This document shows, piece after piece, positions 49,493-62,300 of a DNA stretch of 64,000 bases (its first letter is position 1; every line of letters begins with the position of its first letter). The notes under the pieces were generated by a model. That model had not been told where the DNA came from, ran no database searches, and saw only the letters and a list, made by a program, of their open reading frames with translations. Source of the DNA: Rotaria socialis (Eukaryota; Rotifera; Eurotatoria; Philodinida; Philodinidae). Location: assembly GCA_905331475.1 (NCBI GenBank), contig CAJNYU010001435.1, positions 124,001 through 188,000 of the forward strand, in the 5' to 3' direction. The position numbers were made by a program, and so were the translations under genes.

Positions 49493-49991
49493 GATGTATC
49501 TAAAAATTAAGTAAACTATTTTTTCAAAATATCATTATTATTCTATAACTAGCCTGTTAAAATATCTCACATATATTTATTTGTTGAATAACTAATGATA
49601 TAAAATTCAAATTTTAAATGAACGGCTGAAATTCTATTTTCCTGAACCTACTTTATTGGATAAAATCAAAAAATTCATTTATTTTTCGTGTTTATGTTTT
49701 TTCTCCTACTTCAATTGAGTTGTTTTTAACTTGCTGCCTTTGCTAGATGAAATACCGCAAAACTTTCATTTGAATTTCTAGTAAGAGAACGTAAGATATT
49801 TGTTTCAAATAGATTTCGTTAAATCAGTTCTTTCCAGAATAATTTCATCACAAGCATTTGTGTTTTGTACGAATGACGAAACGAACTACCGTCATCTATC
49901 TTATTGGTGAAAAAGTTTCACCAATGACATTATTGACTTCTAATATCAAAATTTTCTAATCAAGTTTCTTTGGTAACGAATTATTTACAAA
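49493..49991. promoter_or_regulatory. Shared divergent promoter region of BDP1 and PIGV
   Basis: About 500 bp separate the BDP1 start (minus) from the PIGV start (plus). No coding frame is present. The position implies a bidirectional promoter, with an acceptor-like AG at 49500-49501 on the minus strand (AATTTTTAG, 7-nt leader, BDP1 ATG). No TATA box could be assigned with confidence. Confidence 0.5.
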
Positions 49992-51394
49992 ATGATTATG
50001 CAACGACTTTTATGGATTTATTGCCAAATTAGATTTGCACAATATCTACTTCAAGTGAGTTTAAGAAAATAAATATGAAATTATAATGCAACATTTTTTA
50101 TTTTTCATAGTTCATTGCAAATGTAATCATTCCGGATCATGATGCACGTGCCTTCAATCCACCTTTATGGTCATTCGACAAGGGCACAATCATTGATATT
50201 CTTGTTGATAAATTTTTTTCTGGTTTACGTCGTTGGGATGCAATACATTTTCTTCAAATCGCTCGCTTTGGCTATATCTATGAAAATTCATTAGCATTCT
50301 TTCCAGGTTATCCTTTACTATTTATTTCTCCATTAGGTTATCTATTAAATCAAATTTTAATTGAATCCAATGCTTACCTATTAAGTGCAATCTCAATTAA
50401 TTTTCTTCTTGGATTTTGCAATGCATATTTATTATTTCAATTAGGATTGAAATATAATTTAACTTTGAATCATGCATATTGGTCAGCCATACTTTTTATC
50501 GTTAATCCAGCAACAATATTTTTTCTCGCACCATATTCTGAAAGTTTATTTTTATTTAGCCAATTATTAGGACACTACTATTTAAAATCAGATAAAACTT
50601 TTTACACATGTCTATGTTTTGGATTTGGTTCAATAATACGCTCAAACGGTATAATATCATTTGGTTTTATTCTATATTATTATATGAAAAAAATGTATCA
50701 AAGAAAACAACTCATTTTTCCAATACATGATTTTATTTTATGTGTTTTACCATTTTTTCTAACACAATATTTTCTATACAAACAATATTGTTTTGAAAAA
50801 AACATACCACTTGAATTACAAACCTATGGTTTCAATAACAATCTCTCAATGCCGCTGAGTAATTTCTCCTCCACATGGTGTTTACAGCGAATTCCATTAT
50901 CATATCAATATGTACAAAAAGTCTATTGGAATGTTGGCTTTTTAAATTATTGGACATGGAAACAGATTCCAAATTTTCTCTTAGCATTACCAGTATTAAT
51001 TTTCATAGGAGATTTTATTAAAACTTGGTTTAAAATTATTCGAAAAGATTTATGGAAAAGAAAATTCGAATATCTTTTTTCGAATAGAATTGTCTATCAA
51101 AGAAATATTTGGTTTGAACAAAAGGACTTTTTTCCACATATTATTTACATGTTATTTCTAAGTTTATTTGCATTATTTTTCATGCATATACAAGTAACAA
51201 CACGTTTTCTTTTCTCAAGTGGACCATTCTTATATTTTATTTCTGCTGATAAACTCAAACAACATGATATTAAAAATAGAAATCTTACAAAGATTTTTTA
51301 TTTATTCAAAATTGAATCATGTCTTTTTTATTACTATTGTATTTATGTTATTATTGGAATCTGTCTTTTTTCGAATTTTTTACCTTGGACATAG
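49992..51394 (+). CDS. PIGV: PIG-V, GPI mannosyltransferase 2
   Basis: Two exons (49992-50054 and 50111-51394) encode 448 residues. PIG-V adds the second mannose to the GPI anchor precursor in the ER lumen, using dolichol-phosphate-mannose. The protein is strongly hydrophobic with about ten membrane segments. Family signatures are present: IPDHDARAF after the first segment, the catalytic-loop motif RRWDAIHFLQIARFGYIYE (W63, D64), FFPGYPL, a NPATIFF...YSESLF block near residue 170, and SIIRSNGI. The second exon is unusually long for this window. Length is slightly below the human protein (493). The ATG is at 49992; a second ATG two codons on (49998) is possible. PPP4R4 starts 82 bp after the stop on the same strand. 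Confidence 0.94.
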
Positions 51395-51439
51395 AAAAAT
51401 AAAACAAAAGTAGAACAAAAAGAAAAGAAACGAAACGAT

Positions 51440-51454
51440 AGTCTCTCATTTTAG
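51440..51454 (+). promoter_or_regulatory. Splice-leader-type acceptor before PPP4R4
   Basis: GTCTCTCATTTTAG ends at 51454, 21 nt before the PPP4R4 ATG and about 60 nt after the PIGV stop. Its position inside so short a gap favours trans-splicing of a polycistronic RNA. Confidence 0.6.
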
Positions 51455-51475
51455 ATTGAATTTAAAAAAACACGC

Positions 51476-54400
51476 ATGCCTCGAAGAACAGCGAATGGTC
51501 GACGTCCAGATGATTTGGATGAATTTTGGTTTGAAAAAATTGTTGTTACAACAAAGGTATTGAAATTAAGAGCGTATTTTAAATTTTAATCACACATGCA
51601 GTATTCAAATTCAATTTCGACAAAAGAAAAATTATTTTTGTGGTTATCTTTAGAACATAATCTTTCTTGATTAGGTGCAGATTTTAATATGGATTGTAAA
51701 TGCAAACCATACAACACATAAGTTATTATTCGTAGTGAGAGCGAGTGGATCAATGAAAGTATATGACATGAAAGAAAATTTTCATGTAATAATTGTGTTA
51801 ATTAAGCTCTTGTTTTTGTAAACTGAGAAAGTTTCAAGGTACTTATAGTTCATAAGAAGAGCATGATATCATTAAAATAGGGCGACACATGAACATTGGA
51901 TGTTAGTAAAGAAATTTATTTTTATTAGCTTTCCAAGATCTCTTCAAGTTTAAAAACGAATAGAACCTTTAGGTCTAAACTTATTGATAGCATGGGAAAA
52001 ATAAATCTAAGACGAGAGAAATTCTATTGGAAAAAAATTTTAACAAATTTCATATATTCGAAGTAAAAATATAAGAAGTAGGAGGAATGAAAAAGTAGCG
52101 CTGTAATGCGGGCCATTTATGACAAAGAGCAGAAACAAATTAAGTTATCTACTTCTCTAAACTTCTTTTCATCTTCTGTCCTTTAGACAGAAGCTTATCT
52201 GAAAATATGTCTTTCTCAAGATATTTATTACTCGCAAAAATTGGTTACTTGCTAAGAGAGAAAACTCTAATCAGGCGATTTTGCACATGGAACATCTAGA
52301 AAAGAAATATATTTCACTTTGTTGAAATTTTGACATCTATTCATACTGAATACCAAGAATACGTATAGGAAAATGTACTTGAATTAGTACAAAATACGCC
52401 CTCTCAGTAAACAAACAACATATTTGCACTAAAAAGAAATATAATTTATATACAATGGGTATTTTTGCCGTTGAAAAGATAGAATTGAAATCGAAGAAGT
52501 CCTTCGATCAAATAGTTGATTAAGACGAAGAAAAAGCGTTGCATATCAGTGTTTACGTAACGAGAGGAAAAAAAGATTTCTCGTAAAAATTTATTAAATA
52601 TGATCGAATAACACCTTGAGTTTTTTCAGGGATGTCTGTAGGTGTTCTTTTGACAGTGACGATGTGTTTAAACAATTTGTGCGATGAAAAACATGCTCCG
52701 CTTAATAATTTATTTGAATCGTCAAGAGTCAAGAAAAAAAGAAGTCATTTTTCACAGAAGTTTTACTATAAAGTGAGAAATCAATTTTTCTTATAAGAAT
52801 ACTATTGATGAAGCGTTTCATTTCTAAATTACTACTACTGATCGGGAGAGACAGCATTTTTAAAGTTAAAATTTACATTAAAATAAGAAGAAAATTCCTT
52901 GAATACATATACTATCTTATTTATTTAGACTGCTGAAGAAATTCGTGAACATACCATTGCAGCAGATCTTTCCCCTGTTGCTAAAACATTAGCTATGCTT
53001 GAGTATAACTATTTTTTTTATCTAACATAAAATTAATTGAATACTGTTTTCTGAATAGTTCTCGTTCGGATATTCAACGTCTTGCTGGCATTCGTTCTAT
53101 TTCATCTGTGATTATTTCTGATCGAGACGAAACTTTTAATCGTATATTACCGAAGTTTAAAGTATTTCAATTTTGAAAATGTTATCTTTTTTTGTTTAAT
53201 GATTATTATATTTAGGCTATTATCGAACAAACACTTGATAATGGAGAACATTCAGTAGCAGCAGAAACAATCGTTTGTATGATAGAACAAAAATTGTTAT
53301 CTTACTCGGAATTTATGTTATTATTTTCACCGATGATTTGCAAATTTGTATTTCCTACTACAACAAATCGTTTTTCAACGGGTTCGTAAAATAATACGAA
53401 CGGATGAAATCTTAAAATAAAATGTTTGTTTTTTTCTCTCCAGATTTTGGTCATATATGGTGCCAAGCATTATGCAATATAATTGACGCTTTCCCAAATA
53501 CAACTTCAATTAATTCGGTTTGAACAGTTGTTAGAAATTTTTCAAAATTCTAAGTTCTCCTATTTGTATAGCTACTTGATTTAGTTTTCAACCATAGTTT
53601 ACATGGTTCATATGTTCGAGACCGATTGGCAATAATCCTAGCTAAACTATCAACTCGATTGAATGCACAAACGTACGACAGAAAACAATGAAATTCAATC
53701 GAAAGTTTTTGTTCTCATTTTACTAGAATCGAAAATCGTTTGTTGCCTGTATTCAAAAATTTCATCAATGATACCAATTCTGACATTCGTGCACTAGCTT
53801 GCCAAGAACTACCGATTCTTGCCCGATTATTCGAGTAAGATAGTTCAATATTTTTTCTCTTTATTTTATTTTTGTAAAATGCAATCGACACGAAGTGAAG
53901 AGTTTCGGTTTTGTATTCTCCATAGGCAATAAACTAATAGGTATAATATACTAGTTTTCATAGTATTCACGACACTATATACATAGTGTTTTTCATTTTC
54001 GTCCCAGAGTGATTATGTCAACAGATTTGTTTTCTTTTAGTTAATGTCACGAGATTAAATTGTAAAGTCGAAGCCTGTACATTTGCAGTGTCAGCGAAAA
54101 GACTTAAATACACGAGAGAGTGGAAAAGCGTTTTTCTATCGATAGCACTAAGTATTTTCATACAGATTGATAGCTTCTCTTCTTCTACGGGAGTATCCTA
54201 CTGGAATGAAGATTGTTGAAATATTGCCAAAACTAATCGAACTATCTTGTATGAACACTTGATTTGAAAAGTGGATCATTGCATCTAGCAGTTTGGTGCC
54301 GAACATTATTGATTTTGTCAAATTGAGTTTCAGCATGTCTGAATCTGAAATGTATTCGTTTCAATCGAAATTTTAACAGAATCTACTATTATTGAATAAA

Positions 54401-57400
54401 AATATCTGACGTAAGTCAAGAAAAAGGATCTTAAGATTTGCTACTTTTCAAATATTTTTGATAGTTTTTCAAATATTCACTTGAGTCACTGTTAATTTTG
54501 TGAATCCCTATTCGATGTTTAGATCAAATCAAATGCTCAATTTGATATTACCATTATTTGTAATATTATCTAAGGATGATAATATAAATGTACGACAGAC
54601 ATGTTTCGAATCGTTGCTTGATCTAAGTAATAGTTTGAATGACTCGAGATCTATTGAACAAGTTAGTGACATGATAATTGCACTTATTAAATTTGGTTTA
54701 TCATCACGAACGTTGAAATTTGTTTCAACAATAGCGATACGTCTGCACGATTTATGCCATGCACTGACTAGTAAGACAAAAAGATAATGAAAATTTTCAT
54801 AACTTTTCATCTTTTAAAGTTTTTCGTGTTGATGAATATCAATTTATTCGTGAAACATTTTTACGGTTAAGTCAAGAAAAAGTAAGAGAAAAGCCAAATG
54901 TATATATGCATATTTAATTTTGTTTGTACGTTTAGCAATATTCAGAGTGCCGATTAGCTTGTGCAAAACATTTTTCGGTAGAAAATATTTTGTAAATTAT
55001 TATTTATCTATGAGCATGATTTTATTTATTTACTAGTCCGTTATTGATTATCTCGGTCCAGATGAATTAACAAATGGATTCGAAGAATTATTTTTCGAGC
55101 TATGTAATGACAATGATACAAAAGTTTGCGCGACGATGTTGTCAACAATAATTAATGTAAGTAGAAGAAAAATTTTCAAACAAGAAAAATTTATTTTTAG
55201 AGTTGTTTGTGAATATTGTCTCGATAGGATTTCTTTTTAGCTTACGAAATTGTGCGATGATAATAAAGAAAAGAAATATATGTCAACGATATGGAATGGT
55301 TTTGCATCATTATTAAGCAATTCAAATCTTAATGTTATGCTTTCGATAGCAACCAATTTATTAAATATTTTTATTGCATATTCAAGAAATCAAGAGGAAG
55401 GTTTTGCGCACGGATCAATTTGTTCGACGCCAGTGGTAAGAAAGAAAAAAGACTCTAGGCAAATATTTTATCATCGCTTTAATATTTAATTTAATAATTA
55501 ATTTCAGAATGACTATACAGAAGTTTTATTTGTCTAGGGTGATGTTTAGAATTTTGTATGCGCAACACAGTTTTGACTATTCATGTAGAAATGTTTCTTT
55601 TTTTTCTTCTGCTTCTAGTTTAAGGTCACAACGTTATATTCAGTTCTGAAAAAGGTACTATATTTAGATGTCATGAATCAGTTAGTTTACCGTGAAAAAT
55701 CAGTTTTCTATTATGCTTCATTATTTTATCAGTATTAACTTAAATAGCGAAGACTGTTTTCTTCTAAATCAGGGCGCATGAAAATTTATATCACTGTTAA
55801 TTACTGGTTCGGCGATCGAAATATAAAACCTTCAAAAAGAAAATAGAAAAGATGGCATTCATAGGTTTATAGGAATTAGAAAAGGTAAGTTTATCAGAAG
55901 ACATGTATTTTCTCATGTGATCTTCCACAGTTGATGAATATTATTGTATTATTCTGATGAAAAAACTTAACTTAATAATAAAAAAAAACTAACTGCAATA
56001 GAAAATCATTACAAAACGATAAATCGGTCTCGATTTGAAATTGGGTACATTATTTAGAATCAGAGTAGCCTATAGATATCTTTTAAAAGAGTTCCGACTT
56101 GTTTATTTTGAGAAAATATGGCTTGCATGAAATCTTTTTAAATCAAATTGTGCGATAATCTCAAGAACAACTGGAAAACTGGTTTGTAAATATCTACCGA
56201 AAATTTTGTAAAGATATGCATCCTAACAATATTATTTTCGTCTCCAATTTAAAATTGATTTCTTTTTCTAGTATTCTTGAAGCGTTCTATAAAATTCTTC
56301 TAACAACTAACTGACGTATTTCGACTGGAATAATTTTGAAGCCTGAACTATTTTCAAATTAGTTTAGGTTCAGTGAGCTATATCTGATGTATGAAATTTA
56401 TTAATCAGAGAAATTTCTTGATAATTCATATACTGTTCTATTTCAGTTGTTTTCTGAAAACTGTCCCATGAGACTCAATAGAATCTATACTCAACGGAAC
56501 TAAACTTATTTTAGTTTTTACTGTGTAATTGATTCACTTGATATTAAAAACTTACAGATAAATTTATGAAATTGTCAATTGAATAGATCTATCGAAATTA
56601 TAAACGGTGTGATTCTATGATTAAGAATGAAAATAATAAATTTTAAGAAAATTGAAAATAGTTGTCTTCTTCAGGTTGAATCGAATCTAAGAATTGAACT
56701 TGATTCTTTTTGTGCTGCAAGTTACGTATTAATAGGAGATTTGTTTTTTTTAACAAAACAACATCGTAACCGAAAATGTCCGTATTGTACTGAATGCTTC
56801 TTATTCGTCATGAAACTAACGCTATTTTGAGAGAGAAAAATCGAATAATCTAAAGTAACCGAGAAAAAAATATCAAATAGCAAGACTATCCGTATACATC
56901 GGCCGTGTGGTGCATTTAAATTCCTCTCCTATCAGTTATTCTTATTAAAGACTGTTGCATGTTGCTAGTTTTTCTATCACCGATTTGCAATGAGAAAATA
57001 CAGATTTCATTGCATTGCATACCATTGTTAATCTCAAGTGGTAAATAAGCATAGAAAATCTCTAACCGCATGATAAAACATACGCATACATCGTACTTAA
57101 TTTACTCTAAAATAATCGCGTTATTGTCTTTCATTTATTTCAATGTCGAAATAAATGAAAGAAACTTTTGAAAATTTCGAAAAATAAAAAATTCAATTCT
57201 CTCTTATTCTTCATAAAAATTCGAGTATCATTTGTTTATACATTATTTATAGTCAATAAGCCATGCGATACTGTAAACTCTGTATTTTCTCATAGCAGAC
57301 TGATTTAATAATACAGATACATGCAATAATCCTTAAACAAAAACAACCGACAGACAGATGATAAATTGTATCGTAGAGTCAAATTCATTATAAAACAAAG

Positions 57401-58537
57401 AAATGTTCGAATAAATTTTAATAGATATCCGATTCGGACAGATTTATAAATCAACTATTGGACTATGAACGACAAATATTTGAAACAACGCTATCATGGC
57501 GTTCATGTATATTATGTTTGCAAGCGTTTGCTCATTTACCATATTTATTATCAAGTGAACAAATTCAAACAAAAATTTTACCACGTGTTTTTCAACGTAT
57601 CTATAGTGTAGGAGAATTTCTGGTTTTTTTTGTTCTCGAAATTTTGTTATTTCTTTTTCTAGAAACAAGTTTGTGTTCGTGATACCGCTGTTGATATTTA
57701 TGTTCAATTATTAAGAAAAATTCCTCGCCGATCCATACGAAGAACTGCATTTCAAAAATTAAAAACTGAATTTCTATTAAATAAATCTTATCAATGGCGT
57801 ATTATGTATATAAAAGTGTGTCGACAAATTCTTGTTCATTATTCCAAACGATTTTTTAAAGAAAATTTTCTTGATACAATTATTTCTATTGAATATGATC
57901 CTGTTTTAAGTGTAAGTTTCATGGAAAGATAAAATGTCTGTTGTCTAATTATCATCTTTTATTCCAGGTTCGAATTCAATTAGTTCCATTGCTTGTTGAA
58001 ATAAAATCAATTCTTCGTTTACCAGCCGATCTTCAATCAATATCAAAAATTGAAACAATGATGGAATATTTTCTTGCCGATAAAACTTTAACATTGCATG
58101 ATCTGGCTAATAATGGTCTTTTACAATTAGATCAAATACGTTCCTATAACACATTATCGTTATCGAACCATTCAACAGATGATAAAAATGATCAGCAAAA
58201 AGAAAACGAAGAGTATTTTCTTGATGAAATCGATATATCATCACGTCGTTCATTGAATAAATCAAGTGAGCCATATTCAATATCGAAACGTCTTACAGAT
58301 ACATCAATATCAACTAAACAACAAACATCATTGCGAACTTCACAATTGTTAAAAACTTCAGCAGATATTCATCGGAGAAAATCATCACTACCTACAGATG
58401 TACATCATCAAAGTAAAGATAATAAAGTATCTGTAACAAAGCAACGCCGTGGACAAACATTTACTGATGCTACAACATCATCGCGATTAATACATCAAAC
58501 ATCAACCAAGAAAAATTCGAAATGTAGGACGCGTTGA
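51476..58537 (+). CDS. PPP4R4: PPP4R4-like HEAT-repeat regulatory subunit of protein phosphatase 4
   Basis: Sixteen exons are proposed: 51476-51556, 52929-53002, 53059-53161, 53216-53381, 53444-53517, 53572-53672, 53727-53834, 54523-54770, 54820-54881, 54936-54977, 55037-55156, 55241-55435, 55619-55654 (tentative), 57425-57607, 57663-57911, 57968-58537; 803 residues. PPP4R4 is a cytosolic HEAT-repeat protein that binds the PP4 catalytic subunit. Matches to the family run collinearly: TAEEIREHTIAADLSPVAK near the start, LPILARLFE then ILPLFVILSKDD, the block LSSEQIQTKILPRVFQRI, and VRIQLVPLLVEIKSILRLPADL before a Ser/Lys-rich tail. The 12-codon exon at 55619-55654 keeps phase but is not essential. 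A frame-compatible exon at 54166 resembles the one that follows and is discussed separately. The stop was taken at 58535-58537; splicing to an acceptor near 58595 would also give a stop at once. Confidence 0.87.
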
Positions 58538-59380
58538 TACAAATGATTTATTGTTATTAACATACCTTTTCTTTTTTTTAATATTGTCACTTCAGGAAAT
58601 AGAAAAGATATGAAACGGCCTGTGAAGTGCAATATAATTAACGATGAGCATGAGAATTACAACGCAGAACACAGAAAAACTTGTACTTAAAACACATTTT
58701 TTTAAAATCTATTATGCTTGAAAATTTTAATAGCAATATCAATAATTTGAAGGGAAAACTAACAGCTGTGGAAATCGAAAACAACGTTTATGAAACCAGA
58801 TGTGCCGGGATTTTTCTTTTTCGGCTGTCTTAATTCTTTTTCTTTTCTGTGTTACAGTAGTTGTGAGATACACACGTGAGAAGATAATGTGATTGTTGTT
58901 TTATGTATTCGTTCTCTATTTTATTCATTATGAGCAATGCCTGATTACCTTCGTGACTTTCTTTGTATTCTTTTTCTTTGTTAAAATATGTCATTGAACT
59001 GCATGATCACTAGTTGTCTTCATGACCATTATCGTTGACACCCTTTTTACTTTTTTTAAACATTGCCTATAGCAATCTAGCAAAGAACAAAGAATAAGTG
59101 AAGATATTTACATATCTATAACCGAATAGAAATCGATTGGCGTTAATGAGTATATATACACATTTATTTTATCACTGAAAGAAGAATAATGAAAAAAATA
59201 GCAATAAAAATTATGATGCTACAGGTAAGGTCATGTGAAACACATAATCATTTGTGTATCTATGCACATTAGAAAAAAAAATATAATTATAACCCATGCT
59301 TGATTGGTAAGCATTCACTAGAAAACCTGAACCCTTTTAGCGTACAAAAAACAAAACCTCACAAAACGACTTTTATTCCT
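58538..59380. other. Intergenic region between PPP4R4 and SLC4 genes
   Basis: No coding frame or RNA gene was recognised. Several TTTTTCTTTTTC tracts and AATAAA-like words near 59200 fit a 3' UTR and a short upstream region for the SLC4 gene. Confidence 0.5.
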
Positions 59381-59386
59381 GTATAG
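59371..59386 (+). promoter_or_regulatory. Splice-leader-type acceptor before the SLC4 gene
   Basis: TTTTATTCCTGTATAG is followed by AGGAAAG and the ATG at 59394, the start of the proposed first coding exon. Confidence 0.5.
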
Positions 59387-59393
59387 AGGAAAG

Positions 59394-62300
59394 ATGAATC
59401 CGGCACGCGTGTTAAATGTACATTCAAATCCGAAGTCTTGTGGTAAGCATTATAATAATGACATAGCAAATCAAATGTATCGATTAAGACAAAGAGAAAT
59501 TTGATATTTAATTCAATTTACATGATGTAGTTCTCATGTGACATGTATATCATTATTATACAAAACGAAAATAGGTAATGATTTATATTCAATAGAGAAT
59601 TGTGTGTAGAAAATAAAACATGGCATGAAACGATTTCTTTTTTATAGCTCAGAAGGGAATAGATTGGATCGATAGTAAGTAACTATTAGCTTTCTTTCTT
59701 TTTTTATCATTATTGATAAATAACCTTGTCAAGTACTTGATAAAAGTCCATTTTTATAAATCAAAACAAAGAGTAAACGAATACATATAATTGACGAGCC
59801 GCGATAGGTTTAAATGTCCTTCGTCGGACGAGTTTTATCTGCTTGACAGTTATTTCAACTATCGAATTACGCTATTTTTTCTTCATAAAAATAATACCAA
59901 TGTTTGCAAGTCAAATATTTGATATAGGTATGAACTTGTTTGACTTCTTTGCCTATAATTTATTGAGTGTTTTTCTTTTTAATTGAAGTGCTCTATTACG
60001 TTTTCTTTTGTAAAAGGATCATTTTGTTTATACATATATATAATTATATATATATATATTTGTGTGTTAAGAGTTCGGTAGAGAAAATGAAAAAGAAAAA
60101 AATATGATATTTGTAGGTTTATTGATAAATCATAACCTAAGAAAAATAGAATAAACCGTATAAATGTGTGACAGGTGAGAACCAATAAGAAATTTATCAT
60201 GATTCTGTGGTTAGGCTTGCTAGATCAATAACACATATCGATAACTGACACAAATAATCGATCTTAGACAAGTGTTTCAGCGAGCTCTTTTTCTCTTTCT
60301 TGGCTTCTATTTGATCCCTTAATAATCACACACGGAAGAAAATAAAATTTCCAAAGCGATGTTTACGCATCAAACCGGTGTTCTTTGCATGAGCGTATAT
60401 CAATGCCATAGCTGAGATTTGGTTCAACTTCCTCGGAGCATATATTTAAATCTAAATTAGTCTGTAGATTGAAGATAAAATTAAAATCTTATTCATGAAT
60501 TTAATAGCGTGTCAGCTAATACAATCATTCATCGATGAATAGACGCAATATAATCAAACAACAATCAACAGATGAATTGAAACTTTCAACGTAAAACTTA
60601 TCTAACGAAGCAACAATATTAGACGCAATCTTAGTTTAGATGTTGACATATAGATACAACTCGTTGTGGTTAAGTTAAAAACATTTACTAAGAAAGTAAA
60701 TGCTTACTAGATAAAGAAAATGTCGATAATAATTTGAATTCAATGTCGAAGACAAAAGCAAACCTTCAACAACAAAAAATAATGAAAACGAATCTAAAGA
60801 AAAGGACGCCTATTAACACCTTGGTATTATAACGCATACAATCAAGATTTTTGTTTTACGTATATATATATATAAAGCTGAAGATTATTTTTTATTTTCA
60901 TTGGATACAATCAAGAAAAGTGCGTGGAATAATTCATTCTGATTCCTAGCTCTCTCTTTCATTGACAGAGAAAGAAAACAAATACTTTATACATATACAT
61001 ATATCATATACATATATCATATACATATACGTGTACATATATATAATGGAGTAAGTACATTCTATTCATCAGACTTCTTTTTACAGACTTACTTAAGACA
61101 GGTAAATATACATTTTCTTGCCCTTTTAAATATTGTGATGTCATTTTTATGCACGTAAAAGTATTTTCAAAATCAATTAGAATATAGAAATTCGTCAAAC
61201 ATAACACATAGTTGTTGATTACCTTTAAGATCTTGCGTATCAACGATAAAACTAGTTTGTGCGATGGATATAGTATCTGACAAGATTGATTCTTGATTGA
61301 TTTCTTAAGGAATATTTAAAAAACTCTTTTTTCTCCCCTATAGACTCAATAAGCCGGCGTCATTCGGACACGGACACAATGATGCAACCAATTCTCCGCG
61401 TCCGAGCGATAGAGGTAAGGTAAGTTTCTAACTAAAACATAAAAACAAAAATTAACATCGTTCTAATTCTAACATGAACCGCTTTATATTTCGTTGATTC
61501 TGTATGTGAATTCAAAATAGTAAATGATAAGTTTGAAAAAGAAAGTAGATTATTTATCTTCAAGAATAGTGGGAGTGGGAGTCATTTTCAATGTTCTCAC
61601 ACGTTAAAAGAAAACCTGCAACTTTAGTCAAGGGTATTCGAAAAAATAAAGTCAGCTGCCTTTTCTAACCCTTTCCGTTGATTCTCGTGTTGAATTTCAT
61701 CGATGACAGCGAAAAGAAATAGCATATATGGTATTCAGGTATTAAAATATTAATATATACTAAATACTAAATACATTGCAAGAAAAACGTAATTAATTTT
61801 TTCTGTTTGAATTTGTTTTTCATAGCCAACTAGGCAACCATTTAATTTGAGTTTTGCTGAAAATGATGTACCACAATTATTCTGTCAATTGGACGTGCTT
61901 CGTCGATCAGAAGAAGAATCGGAATATGCTTATTGGAAAGAAAAAGCGCGGTAATGAAAAATTCAATTCATTTGTTTTCTAATGGATTAATTAGTTAATT
62001 TTTGTCTTTAGATGGGTACGTTTTGAAGAAATAGCAGAAAATGTTCTAGGCCGCTGGTCTAAACCTCATGTAGCAACATTAATGCAAACTGCTTTATTAG
62101 ATTTGAAAAATTTATTATCTAACGGGGTTATTCTTCTGAATGCTCACGCAACAGATTTAGGCAATCTTTCACGTAAAATTAAATAGTCTAGAATAAATTT
62201 TTCCTTGAGAGAAAAATCTTATTGCTATTTAGAAACGATGGTCCAAGCACTTATCGATGCTAACTACATTGATGATGTAGATAATGCTCAAAAACTTCTT

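Noticed and set aside
61344..61419. Alternative SLC4 exon reading with a histidine-rich frame ending at the GGTAAG|GTAAGT donor
   Set aside because: The donor is a better consensus, but the frame needs an upstream exon of another phase; the chain 59394-59442, 59648-59674, 61344-61414 is continuous from an ATG. Not fully excluded.
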